Assembly: GCA_022826805.1 (NCBI GenBank)
Contig: JAJDUH010000047.1
Span: 23,524-87,523 of the forward strand
Direction: 5' to 3'
Source of the DNA: Candidatus Poribacteria bacterium
Lineage (GTDB): Bacteria; Poribacteria; WGA-4E; WGA-3G
DNA: 64,000 nt
The position numbers and the translations under genes are program-made. Below, in pieces: positions 55,727-63,713 of the stretch. Every line of letters starts with the position of its first letter. Position 1 is the first letter of the stretch. The notes beneath the pieces are model-generated. The model did not search any database. It was not told the DNA's origin and saw only the letters and a program-made list of their open reading frames with translations.

Positions 55727-55752
55727 GTAAGCGCGGGTTTGCCTCGCGCTAC
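55727..55752. repeat. palindromic repeat, GTA...TAC type, copy 2
   Basis: GTAAGCGCG pairs with CGCGCTAC around GGTTTGCCT (one bulged A). It shares the GTA-GCG-GG-TTT core with the palindrome at 53247-53280. Confidence 0.5.
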
Positions 55753-55775
55753 TTCTATGAATAGACTGCTAACCC

Positions 55776-56387
55776 CTACCATGCCAGCGGTTCGTTTTGT
55801 AGGTAGGGAAGCAGCATATTTCGGAGATTTCGACGTGCCTGGTGCAGGTGCGCTTTGATTGTACCCTCTGTCTTGTTAATGCAGACAGCAATCTCTTTTA
55901 TCGGTATCTCATCAAAGTAATGCAAGCGAAACACACGCTGTTGTTGAGGTGGTAGTTTATGCACAGTTTTGCGGATAATGTATCCAAGTTCCTCCATCTC
56001 AAGGATCTGACACGGCGATAGTTGTGTCTGGAGTATTGGAAGTACACCGTCTGGATTTTCTGGCAATTCCTCGCACGTATAAACAAATTGTCTTTTTCGT
56101 TTCCGGATGTAATCAATAGTGCAATTGACAGCAATTTTGTAAATCCAAGTATAAAATATGGACTGGTTTTTGAAGTTTGGTAGTGCTCGCCACGCCTTTA
56201 AGAACACCTCTTGACAGAGATCTTGCGCTGTCTCTCGGTTGCCAACCCGTTGGTAAATTAGGTTATAGATCTTTTTTTCGTATTTCAAGATAAGTGGATT
56301 AAATGCCTCGGTATCTCCGCGCTGAACCTGCTTAACAAGTTCATTCTCATTGATGTGATCAGATTCAACCTGTTTAGTATTTGCCAT
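55776..56387 (-). CDS. ECF-type RNA polymerase sigma factor
   Basis: A 203-residue sigma-70 family factor with only regions 2 and 4. Region 2 (about 25-95) shows YNLIYQRVGNRETAQDLCQEVFLKAWRAL, and region 4 (about 135-190) shows LPPQQQRVFRLHYFDEIPIKEIAVCINKTEGTIKAHLHQARRNL with the helix-turn-helix. AGGAGAAA-type site (ATGGAGAAAATACT) precedes the ATG. No anti-sigma factor gene lies downstream, and the next gene codes for a DUF5694-like protein upstream of it on the same strand. Target genes cannot be seen. Confidence 0.92.
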   Translation of the reverse strand: MANTKQVESDHINENELVKQVQRGDTEAFNPLILKYEKKIYNLIYQRVGNRETAQDLCQEVFLKAWRALPNFKNQSIFYTWIYKIAVNCTIDYIRKRKRQFVYTCEELPENPDGVLPILQTQLSPCQILEMEELGYIIRKTVHKLPPQQQRVFRLHYFDEIPIKEIAVCINKTEGTIKAHLHQARRNLRNMLLPYLQNEPLAW

Positions 56388-56403
56388 AGTATTTTCTCCA
56401 TTG

Positions 56404-57339
56404 TCAATCGGTTTTCTCGGATGCCGGTTTCTCCGCAGTGTCTGCCTTCAAGTATTTCAGCGGGCTCTCGATGGTGTAATCCCCTGAATCTTCAAGGAAT
56501 TGCTGAACCAAAAATACATGTCCAGCACCTACAATAAACAGAATACGATCGTCAGCAGATTCAGTGATACGCGTCAGGTTAACAAAAATCTTAAGGTTTC
56601 TCTCGTACCAATACCAGACCCAATTGGCACCGGGATATTCTCTACCCAATCCAATACGTGCGATCCGCAGATATAATTGATGCTCTTTACGTATACCTTC
56701 GGGTTGGTTATCCTGTACGTACATATCAATGATTGATACGTATTTCTCAGGTTCGATCCAGATGGTGCCGTCTTCATCTTGTGTTATTTTCCCTTCAGTA
56801 GGTGGGGAAGGTAGCAGGTGCTCCAGATTGTTTGTCTTTGCGAAAGTGTCGAAGTCCATTTTATCTCTATCAAGAGAAAACGCCTTGCCCCAATCATCCC
56901 AGAAATCAACGCAGTACAATTTCGGATGTCCCATCTGTTTAGCTAATCGAAAACCGATCTGGTCGCTTTCGTTTCGGCGAAGTTCGTAGGTTCCTGCCAG
57001 ATAGTCTTGATAACTTGCATTGACCCTGGTGTCCCGTGCGGGATCCGCCTCTATAGCTATCTTCGTGGGTTGGAATGCCTTAAGCTGCGTGACAAGTTGC
57101 TCAATCTCGCGTTGGCGTTTAGGTGCGAGCACATCATCCATTTTAGTATTGGTGCCGTCCATTCCTGGATTTGCGAAGTGCCTACTACCGAGAATTATGA
57201 TTGTCGGTTTTTGTGTTTTCTGCTCAACACTATCTGTGGATATATCCGTATGATCATCACTTGTGGCTGTGCCGACGACAGATAGCACAGCGACAAGTAA
57301 GGTCATGAAATAGAACTGGCATTTGAATAAGCGTTGCAT
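56404..57339 (-). CDS. DUF5694-like secreted protein (TraB/ChaN-like)
   Basis: A 311-residue protein with an N-terminal signal (about 1-27, ending VVGTATS). The mature part has the ILGSRHF (about 50-56), KIAIEADP (about 92-99) and late ILFIVGAGHVFLVQQFLEDSGDY blocks that recall DUF5694 and, more distantly, TraB/ChaN-type haem or peptide-binding folds with GH and E motifs. It is therefore predicted to be periplasmic or exported. AGGAGAAAG precedes the start. The ECF sigma gene begins 17 bp past its stop on the same strand, so the two are probably in one operon. Confidence 0.7.
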   Translation of the reverse strand: MQRLFKCQFYFMTLLVAVLSVVGTATSDDHTDISTDSVEQKTQKPTIIILGSRHFANPGMDGTNTKMDDVLAPKRQREIEQLVTQLKAFQPTKIAIEADPARDTRVNASYQDYLAGTYELRRNESDQIGFRLAKQMGHPKLYCVDFWDDWGKAFSLDRDKMDFDTFAKTNNLEHLLPSPPTEGKITQDEDGTIWIEPEKYVSIIDMYVQDNQPEGIRKEHQLYLRIARIGLGREYPGANWVWYWYERNLKIFVNLTRITESADDRILFIVGAGHVFLVQQFLEDSGDYTIESPLKYLKADTAEKPASEKTD

Positions 57340-57374
57340 AAAACTTTCTCCTATTTATTAGGGGGTAACTGTGT

Positions 57375-58679
57375 TTACTTCTTGCGGAGTGCCTCAATTG
57401 GTGAAAGTGAGCATGCCTTTAGTGCCGGATACAGACCGAACGAAATGCCAATTATCGCCGATACCGATACAGAAATCAGGATCCATTGTAAGGAAATAAC
57501 GGCGGGCCATTCAGGAACAATTTTAACGATTTTGACAGCGAGCATTGCCATCCCTTCACCGGCGAGAATACCCAACCCAACGCCGATTGCACCACCGACA
57601 GCACACATGAGCACTGACTCTATGAGGAACTGCAGTAGAATATCCAATCGTTTGGCACCGAGTGCCATTCGAAGCCCAATTTCACGCGTGCGTTCGGTAA
57701 CAGCAACGAGCATCATATTCATAATCCCGATCCCGCCGACAAGGAGTGAGAAACCGGCGATGCTACCTAAGGCGATTTTTATGATTCTGCTAATTTTATC
57801 TAACTGTGCCATACCTTTATGCATCTCAAAGATGTAGATGAAGTCATCTTGGTTTTTATGCCGTTTTCGGAGAACAGATTTTACCTCTTCAACCGCATTA
57901 GGAACATCCTTGACACTATGTGCATGGACCGTGATATTCTGAATCTCATCGGTGCCAATGAAGCGTTTTTGGCTGGTTGATATAGGAATAAAGGCAAGGC
58001 TGTCAAAACTAACACCGAACCGGAGATTTGTCCCTCTCGGCACAAATGTTCCAACAACCGTGAAGCGTTCCGTGTATCGCCTTCCGTCTTTTTTTACCCC
58101 AAACCGGTTGTGATAGTCGCTGTCTCGTGCGATTTTAATTTTTTGTCCCAACGGGGATCTATCACCGAACAAGGCGGTTGCGACCTCATCTCCAAGCACA
58201 CAGACTCTTGATGCGTTTCTAACGTCTTCATCTGTAATAAAACGTCCCTCTTTAACGTTCCAGTCCATTATGGTTGTATAGTTAGCATCTACACCGTTCC
58301 AACCTGCCCGGGTTTCAGTGCCGCCCGAAGCTTGGATGAGCACGCCGCCCCAATTCCACATCTGCGGTGTGGCTGCACTAACGGATGGACATTCTGCCTC
58401 AATCGCTGACACATCACCATATTTCAGGTATTCATTGTGTCGAATACGGACCAGCCGGTTGTTTACGCGCTTGTGCCGAGCCCGGAGCACAAAGAACTGA
58501 TTTGCCCCACCTAACTTCTGTACGTCTTGCCGGACAATCTCCTTGGCACCATCACCAATGGCTATCATCGCCAATACTGAAGCGATGCCGATGATAATAC
58601 CAAGCATTGTCAACAACGAACGCATTTTGTTGCTACGGATCGCAGAAATTCCGATAGATATCCCTTCGACTATACGCAT
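57375..58679 (-). CDS. MacB/FtsX-type ABC transporter permease
   Basis: A 434-residue permease with the MacB layout: an N-terminal helix (about 17-39, SLLTMLGIIIGIASVLAMIAIG), a periplasmic MacB_PCD domain (about 50-290), and three C-terminal helices in the FtsX domain (about 310-335, 355-390, 400-425) with SLLVGGIGIMNMMLVAVTERTREIGLRMALGA as the typical signature. ATG 58679 follows GGAGG at the right spacing. MacB relatives export macrolides, lipoproteins or peptides with an ATPase and a membrane-fusion protein, but neither partner is in the window. The gene lies upstream of the DUF5694/sigma pair, same strand. Confidence 0.88.
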   Translation of the reverse strand: MRIVEGISIGISAIRSNKMRSLLTMLGIIIGIASVLAMIAIGDGAKEIVRQDVQKLGGANQFFVLRARHKRVNNRLVRIRHNEYLKYGDVSAIEAECPSVSAATPQMWNWGGVLIQASGGTETRAGWNGVDANYTTIMDWNVKEGRFITDEDVRNASRVCVLGDEVATALFGDRSPLGQKIKIARDSDYHNRFGVKKDGRRYTERFTVVGTFVPRGTNLRFGVSFDSLAFIPISTSQKRFIGTDEIQNITVHAHSVKDVPNAVEEVKSVLRKRHKNQDDFIYIFEMHKGMAQLDKISRIIKIALGSIAGFSLLVGGIGIMNMMLVAVTERTREIGLRMALGAKRLDILLQFLIESVLMCAVGGAIGVGLGILAGEGMAMLAVKIVKIVPEWPAVISLQWILISVSVSAIIGISFGLYPALKACSLSPIEALRKK

Positions 58680-58902
58680 TTTATCCTCCAAATTTTTGTG
58701 AATCTGTATTTACCGATTCCCGATTAGGTAATTTCGTTCCTGTATATTACAGAGATATGTGTTCGATATCAGAACCTTAAATCTAAGGTAAAAAATTCTC
58801 TTTCTTCTTGCTGTTATGGATACAATTTAAGCGAGAAAAGATTGTCTTAATTTAAATTGATAGAGGTCCAAGGTATTTTATGAAGTTCAATTTCGTTTCA
58901 GG

Positions 58903-59540
58903 TTAATCCTTGGATTTATTTCTCATAATGGCAGATTGGTGGCTACCATATATATTTTGCGGTGAGTGTTCCGAAACATTGGTTGACTCATAAATTTTAG
59001 AAGAGAAACTCAAGTTTAGGCACTGAAAATCACCATTTGTGTGATGTCGGCAACGGACAAGTGGCATGTCATCATCATAGACCAAGCGCTGTCGAGTTTT
59101 ATACGTTCGATACCCAGGGTGCAACTCGTACCCGTAACTCACTGACATTTTCGGATCAACATTCAAGGGATAGCCGGCTTTACCTCCACTTGTATCTGAG
59201 GGACAAATCAGGATGTTTGGATCTGGCAGATATTTGGGGTGAAGATCCGAGAGCCACTTTGGAAGATCACTATGTTCTTTCCGATAAGCTTGGATTGCCC
59301 CGCCAATTACGAGTAGGTTTTGGGTGCAGATTTCGATGTTTTTCTGTTGCTGTTCCTGAGTAAGCACGCGAATTTCGTTTGGTGGTTGCGCGACTGCGAA
59401 CGTCTCAGAATCTTGAGGACCGGCACCGATCCCTTTCCCGGAGCGTCCAGTCTGATTTCGGATATCTGGCTTTAATGGGAGGTTTATGACAATTGGTGTC
59501 TCAATAAGTTCTGATGAAGCGTGTGTATTGAAACTTTAAA
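58903..59540 (-). pseudogene. pseudopilin-like C-terminal remnant, 5' end lost
   Basis: The minus-strand frame from TAA at about 59541 to the stop at 58903 has no ATG; the first possible start is a GTG at 59367 (154 codons). In-frame codons upstream of that GTG still look coding (TPIVINLPLKP, SGKGIGAGPQDSETFAVAQPP). The GTG-started part has NLLVIGGAIQAYRKEHSDLP...YLPDPNILICPSD, the pattern of the extracellular part of type II secretion pseudopilins or DUF1559-like proteins, but without the N-terminal hydrophobic helix. The frame breaks exactly where a 39-bp hairpin begins, so the start was probably removed by an insertion or deletion. Confidence 0.5.
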
Positions 59541-59542
59541 TA

Positions 59543-59581
59543 TTGACACCCTCTCAGCCTAAAGACTGGAGAGGATGTCAA
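59543..59581. mobile_element. 39-bp hairpin, possible end of an IS200/IS605-like element
   Basis: TTGACACCCTCTC (59543-59555) pairs with GAGAGGATGTCAA (59569-59581), 13 positions with one mismatch, loop 13 nt. It has no T-run on either side, unlike a terminator. It lies between two gene ends that both look cut, and similar CCCTCTC...GAGAGG hairpins mark ends of IS200/IS605-group elements. No transposase is left. Confidence 0.4.
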
Positions 59582-59769
59582 TTTGGGATACAAATCGCCC
59601 TTGGCAAAAACGTTTTTTCATCAGAGAGAAAAACAGCCAAGGGTGAGTTAGGAATTAGTTTCTCAGCATGCTGCGATGTCTTTCTGTCCGAACATGCCCA
59701 CCATAGTAACAAGAATCCGATCAAATAGAGTGCGATGAAAAAATTACGCACCCTCCCTATCCGGTTCAA
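59578..59769 (-). CDS. short lipoprotein-like protein, probably truncated
   Basis: A 63-residue frame with a TTG start that overlaps the stop of the cytochrome gene by 4 bp (TTGA), implying coupling. It starts MNRIGRVRNFF, has a hydrophobic stretch and the lipobox-like LLWWACS (Cys at about 26), and then 36 residues up to the stop inside the hairpin. GGGAGGG at its fifth codon would suit a later GTG. The stop falling in the hairpin suggests the 3' part was lost. The internal IR CCCTTGGC (59598-59605)/GCCAAGGG (59636-59643) lies within it. Confidence 0.35.
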   Translation of the reverse strand: MNRIGRVRNFFIALYLIGFLLLWWACSDRKTSQHAEKLIPNSPLAVFLSDEKTFLPRAICIPN

Positions 59770-60359
59770 TTGAGCGGAATCCGAACGACAACACCTCCCA
59801 TCACTTCGCCCATCTTGAAATCGGATCTTGGACTGTCCGTATGCTTATTGTGGCAGTCAATACAGGCGCGGGCAACTGCCGTATCCGCATAGATTGCAGT
59901 GAAATAGTTTATGTCCCCGAGTTCCTCTTCGGTATAGTAATTTTCACCGGGATTATCGGCGACATACTTCAGCCCGGTTTTTTCTGCATCGGTTTTCGGA
60001 GCATTCTGTTTGTTGACCGGCCACATTGAAAGCAAGGAATAGGTGAATCCTGCGTCCTTTTCCGAAACCATTTCTGCCCCCATTCGGAACATCTGTGCTG
60101 GTAGCGGTAGTCCCTTATCATCCTTCCAATGTTCACTCGCTTCGATAACCTTCTCCTCTTTTACCAAACGGTTCACGACGTTTCGCGTATAAACCGTTCT
60201 GTCAGATTCTATGACAGCGTGCAACGCATCTGCCATTTTCTGTGGTGATATCCCATCGGCTTTCGGTTTCTCAGCACTACAACCCGATAGGGCAAGCACT
60301 AAGAACAGCAAACACAACAAGAATACGCTTGCTATAATTGTAGACATCAAATGTTTCAT
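59766..60359 (-). CDS. DUF3365/Tll0287-like haem lipoprotein
   Basis: A 197-residue lipoprotein (LALSGCS, Cys at about 27) of the DUF3365 (Tll0287-like) family, a PAS-like haem domain with one covalently bound haem c: CIDCH at 166-170. INYFTAIYADTAVA and GEVMGGVVVRIPL are typical family blocks. It would sit in the periplasm, attached to a membrane, as a redox or gas sensor or electron carrier. AGGAGAAAA precedes the ATG. It follows the multihaem cytochrome gene by 14 bp and so belongs to the same redox operon. Confidence 0.88.
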   Translation of the reverse strand: MKHLMSTIIASVFLLCLLFLVLALSGCSAEKPKADGISPQKMADALHAVIESDRTVYTRNVVNRLVKEEKVIEASEHWKDDKGLPLPAQMFRMGAEMVSEKDAGFTYSLLSMWPVNKQNAPKTDAEKTGLKYVADNPGENYYTEEELGDINYFTAIYADTAVARACIDCHNKHTDSPRSDFKMGEVMGGVVVRIPLN

Positions 60360-60373
60360 TTTATTTTTCTCCT

Positions 60374-61702
60374 TTATTTATTCAACCGCCGTTTGACCAT
60401 ATCCAAACTCTCAATATGTTCAGACGGTGTGCCGTTGAAGTTATTTTTAATAAGCATCGTGTCTGCCAAAGCATTTATAGAGAAACCGAGTCCGTGACAA
60501 TTCATACAGACACTTCGAATCATCTTTTCATTAGGTCTTAGATTGTCGTTCTGATTGTGCTGAACAGCAACCTGTTCAATAGCATCCTGTTTACGGGTTT
60601 CGCGTGGAAGGTGACAGGTAGCACAGGACACGCCACTACCCGTTTCTCCATCGTCGTTTTTTTCTGCTTCCCATAAAATAAAGTGCGGCGAATCGATATA
60701 TGCTAAACTGTGGGTATCGTTATGGCACGATAGACATGCCGTTACAGCGGCATATTGCCTATCGAACCGATGTGCGCTGTGACAAGAGGTGCATGTCAAA
60801 TCTTTGTCGTGTGCGTCAGATTTCATCGGAAGACGTGCCATACTCGGATTCATTGGGCTGAGTTCTTGTGCAAGTCGCATCCCGTGTCTACCGCTGAGAA
60901 ATCCATCTACCTCACCAATATGGCAAGTTCTACACGCCTCATGTGTCAATTCATTTTTCCAGATTCTGTCCTGTGCATGGCATCCTTGACAGTTAACCCC
61001 GGCTCTTGCGTGTGTGGTGCTCTCCCACTCATGTAACAGGGTGGAATCAAAGTTTAGGGCCGTTGGCGCATCTTGATCGGTGGTAGCCAAGGGTTTTGCT
61101 GTTATTTCATCAATGAGTTGGCGAACTTGTTTCATATTTGGTGCTGGTACTGTTGTCTCGTCTAAAATATCGGGTTCATTGAAATGCTTACTCAAAAAAT
61201 CCTCGTAGAGTGCCCGATTGTCGTGAAAATTATGGCATCCGGCAGAAGCACACGTATCAAATCCAAGGTCTTTGTGACTGGGACGTTCAGTACCGATATC
61301 AACGTGGCAGTGGAAACAGTAGTCTTTTGGGAGCGTTAACCCCATTGAATGGGTCATATCCGGCTCATGTTCCACATGACAGGTGATACATTTCCGCGCA
61401 TCCAAAACAGCCATGAGATCAGCATTCCGTGGCTCAGTAAACTTCTTTTCTGGATGTGTATCGTTGGCAATTTTTAGTTCGTCGGCATGGCATTGTAGAC
61501 ACGCCTCCTGTTTCACACCCATCAGAGGTGTATGACAGGCAGCACATTTCATTTCGATTTGGTAATGCCCATCCGAAGTGTCACCGGGCAAGAATATCCC
61601 TTTGTTCCGATCCGTGATCAAAGAATAGGTAAAATAGCCGCCGACACTCACTGTGAATAGGATCCAGCAAAACCAAGGGAAGTGTTTTCTAATCCAGCTC
61701 AT
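60374..61702 (-). CDS. membrane-anchored undecahaem cytochrome c
   Basis: A 442-residue multihaem cytochrome c with an N-terminal anchor (about 9-30, FPWFCWILFTVSVGGYF). Eleven haem-binding motifs can be counted: CAACH, CLQCH, CITCH, CFHCH, CASAGCH (one extra residue), CQGCH, CRTCH, CTSCH, CLSCH, CATCH and CMNCH. The spacing (pairs plus distal His) recalls NapC/NrfB/DmsE-like or octahaem-type electron conduits. It faces the periplasm. ATG 61702 begins one base after the stop of the reductase gene, so the pair is translationally linked. Electrons from the reductase probably enter here; the final acceptor is unknown. Confidence 0.93.
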   Translation of the reverse strand: MSWIRKHFPWFCWILFTVSVGGYFTYSLITDRNKGIFLPGDTSDGHYQIEMKCAACHTPLMGVKQEACLQCHADELKIANDTHPEKKFTEPRNADLMAVLDARKCITCHVEHEPDMTHSMGLTLPKDYCFHCHVDIGTERPSHKDLGFDTCASAGCHNFHDNRALYEDFLSKHFNEPDILDETTVPAPNMKQVRQLIDEITAKPLATTDQDAPTALNFDSTLLHEWESTTHARAGVNCQGCHAQDRIWKNELTHEACRTCHIGEVDGFLSGRHGMRLAQELSPMNPSMARLPMKSDAHDKDLTCTSCHSAHRFDRQYAAVTACLSCHNDTHSLAYIDSPHFILWEAEKNDDGETGSGVSCATCHLPRETRKQDAIEQVAVQHNQNDNLRPNEKMIRSVCMNCHGLGFSINALADTMLIKNNFNGTPSEHIESLDMVKRRLNK

Positions 61703-61703
61703 C

Positions 61704-63713
61704 TTAAAAATAATAGACCGCAATGATATGGAATAAAATTAATATCGGAAGTGGCCAAAAGAGGACGGTATGTGCTCGGATGAGCCAGTTTTGCCAACGG
61801 TGGACTTTTGCTCCGTTTCTCTGCTTTGCAGCCAACACTGTTACTCCCCCTGCCAACGTTCCAACGAGGTTTAGTACAAGGAAACTTACCATTAATATTT
61901 GATTCAAGTTGTTACCAAACCGAAAACCGGTGTGCGCGCCGAGAAAGATAAGCGTTCCTACCCCAATCAGCGCGTGAACCAGCCTCCAAGTTCCGAAATC
62001 TCCAAATGAAAATCGTTGCCATCGTTTCCGTAGCGATAAAATGAGTGCAAACACGAAGAATCCAAGAAGTGTATAGCCTGTAACCTGTTTCCAGAAGTTA
62101 TCGCGCCACAATGCGTCAATGATGTGATGAAAATTCTGGGCTGTCGTGGAAAAAGGGATAGGCTTAGAAAAATAGATGAGCAGTACCAAAAGCAAACCGA
62201 TAAGCGAGGCACCCAGCAGTCCTTTCCATGAATGTAGTAAATGCGGACTGTACTCACGCTGACTGCTAACAGTTGGCAATTCGATAATTAACTCTTCCAA
62301 CAACGGGCGGCATGTACCACAAACGGTAGCGGCACCAGTGGTTTCTGACAACGCTGCAACAGTTGAACATCCGGCTGCACAGGCGTGACTGAGTTCGCCG
62401 CGTTTCACACCTATACAATTACAGACAACTGTGTCCTCTGACCAGTTTTGGACACCCTGCATATTTTGTTCGCGCCAAAGTTTGCCTTTCCACTGGAAAC
62501 GCCAAGCATTCCAAAACCATATCCGTTGATTAGCCGCAACTGCTTGTTGGACCTTCCCCATTTCTCTCCAGATCCCAACTACAGTTGCTCCTACAAATTT
62601 GCCGTCGCGGTGCACCAACTGTCGATAGACATCGCTGTTAGCAAAATCAATACGGGCATCTTCTGAACGATACTCACCGAAAACTGCGACATCAACGCCC
62701 ATCAACTTCAGTGTTGTTGATATATCACCACCTTCAAAGCGTTGGAACGGTTTCCCGCTGCGTTTTCTTGTCTCTGTTAGGTTTTGAGCCAGAACCTCCG
62801 CCATTTTATAGCCAGGTGAAACGAGCCCATAGAACGTTCCCTTATGCGAAGCACACTCACCAATAGCATAAATGTCGGCATCTGAGGTCTGTAATACATT
62901 GTTAACCTTAATGCCACCTTCCACGCTACAAACAAGATTGCTGGCACGCGCCAATTCATCCCGTGGTCGAATGCCTGCCGAAATGACAACCATCTCAACA
63001 GCAAGCGGAGGTCCGTCTGTAAAGTGCAGCACCCGTGTTTTCCCATCTGCGGTAATATGTGTCGTCTGCTTGTTGAGATGGACCTGTATGTCCATCTCTT
63101 CCACTTTGTTTTGAAGGATTGCGGCTGCATCTGCGTTCAATTGTCGCGACATTAAGTGGGTAGAGCGATGTACAATATGGGTCTCAATACCTCCCTCTTC
63201 TCTACTAATGCCAAGTGCCCGTGTAACTTCCAGTCCCAGAAGCCCACCACCTATCGCTGCTGCACTTTTGACATTACGGCTATAGTCCTCAATCTCCTTA
63301 AGGTCATCAATTGTGCGGTAAACAAACACGCCAGGTAGGGTCGCCCCTTCAATAGATGGAACAAAAGGATATGAGCCTGTCGCAAAAACGAGCTTATCAT
63401 ATTCTAAACGAAAGTTATTGCTCGCATGAACGACCTGCTGTTCCCGATCAACGGATTCAACAGAAACATCAAGATGCAATTCAATTCCATTTTCGGCGTA
63501 CCAGTCTTCAGGTGCTAACAAAAGATCATCGCTATCAGCACGACCAAAAAATTCAGTGAGATGCACCCGGTCATAGGCAGGTATACGTTCTTCGCCAAAC
63601 ACGACAATGCGGAATTGGGTATTGGCTCCATTTTCGACGAGCTTTTCACAAAATTTGTAACCCACCATTCCGTTGCCGACGATGACTAAGGTTGGACGTG
63701 AATCCGTTTGCAT
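61704..63713 (-). CDS. NAD(P)H-FAD reductase fused to BFD [2Fe-2S] and five-helix haem b-like membrane domain
   Basis: A 669-residue fusion. Residues 1-400 are a NirB/NasD-type pyridine-nucleotide disulfide reductase (FAD motif VIVGNGMVGYKFCE, RVHLTEFF, NAD motif AAIGGGLLGLEV, IYAIGECASH). About 430-470 is a BFD-like [2Fe-2S] domain (CNCIGV then CGTCRP). About 497-669 is a membrane unit with five helices containing His pairs HALIGVGTLIFLGAH (helix 3) and AHTVLFWPLPILILFH (helix 5), the layout expected for two b haems. The sirohaem nitrite-reductase part of NirB is absent. It likely passes NAD(P)H electrons through the membrane to the multihaem cytochrome encoded downstream. ATG 63713 is used; AGGAG lies 15 nt upstream. 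Confidence 0.85.
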   Translation of the reverse strand: MQTDSRPTLVIVGNGMVGYKFCEKLVENGANTQFRIVVFGEERIPAYDRVHLTEFFGRADSDDLLLAPEDWYAENGIELHLDVSVESVDREQQVVHASNNFRLEYDKLVFATGSYPFVPSIEGATLPGVFVYRTIDDLKEIEDYSRNVKSAAAIGGGLLGLEVTRALGISREEGGIETHIVHRSTHLMSRQLNADAAAILQNKVEEMDIQVHLNKQTTHITADGKTRVLHFTDGPPLAVEMVVISAGIRPRDELARASNLVCSVEGGIKVNNVLQTSDADIYAIGECASHKGTFYGLVSPGYKMAEVLAQNLTETRKRSGKPFQRFEGGDISTTLKLMGVDVAVFGEYRSEDARIDFANSDVYRQLVHRDGKFVGATVVGIWREMGKVQQAVAANQRIWFWNAWRFQWKGKLWREQNMQGVQNWSEDTVVCNCIGVKRGELSHACAAGCSTVAALSETTGAATVCGTCRPLLEELIIELPTVSSQREYSPHLLHSWKGLLGASLIGLLLVLLIYFSKPIPFSTTAQNFHHIIDALWRDNFWKQVTGYTLLGFFVFALILSLRKRWQRFSFGDFGTWRLVHALIGVGTLIFLGAHTGFRFGNNLNQILMVSFLVLNLVGTLAGGVTVLAAKQRNGAKVHRWQNWLIRAHTVLFWPLPILILFHIIAVYYF

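Larger units (their letters stand above)
55041..55775. other. 735-bp intergenic region with palindromic repeats
   Basis: AT-rich, no convincing gene: frames at 55528-55782 (-) and 55595-55858 (+) lack ribosome-binding sites and overlap each other. It holds two TGTAGGAG-containing repeats (55265-55308) and a palindrome at 55727-55752. Confidence 0.6.

Noticed and set aside
55528..55858. Two opposing frames of 84 and 87 codons
   Set aside because: They overlap each other and the end of the sigma gene, have no ribosome-binding sites, and one contains the palindromic repeat.
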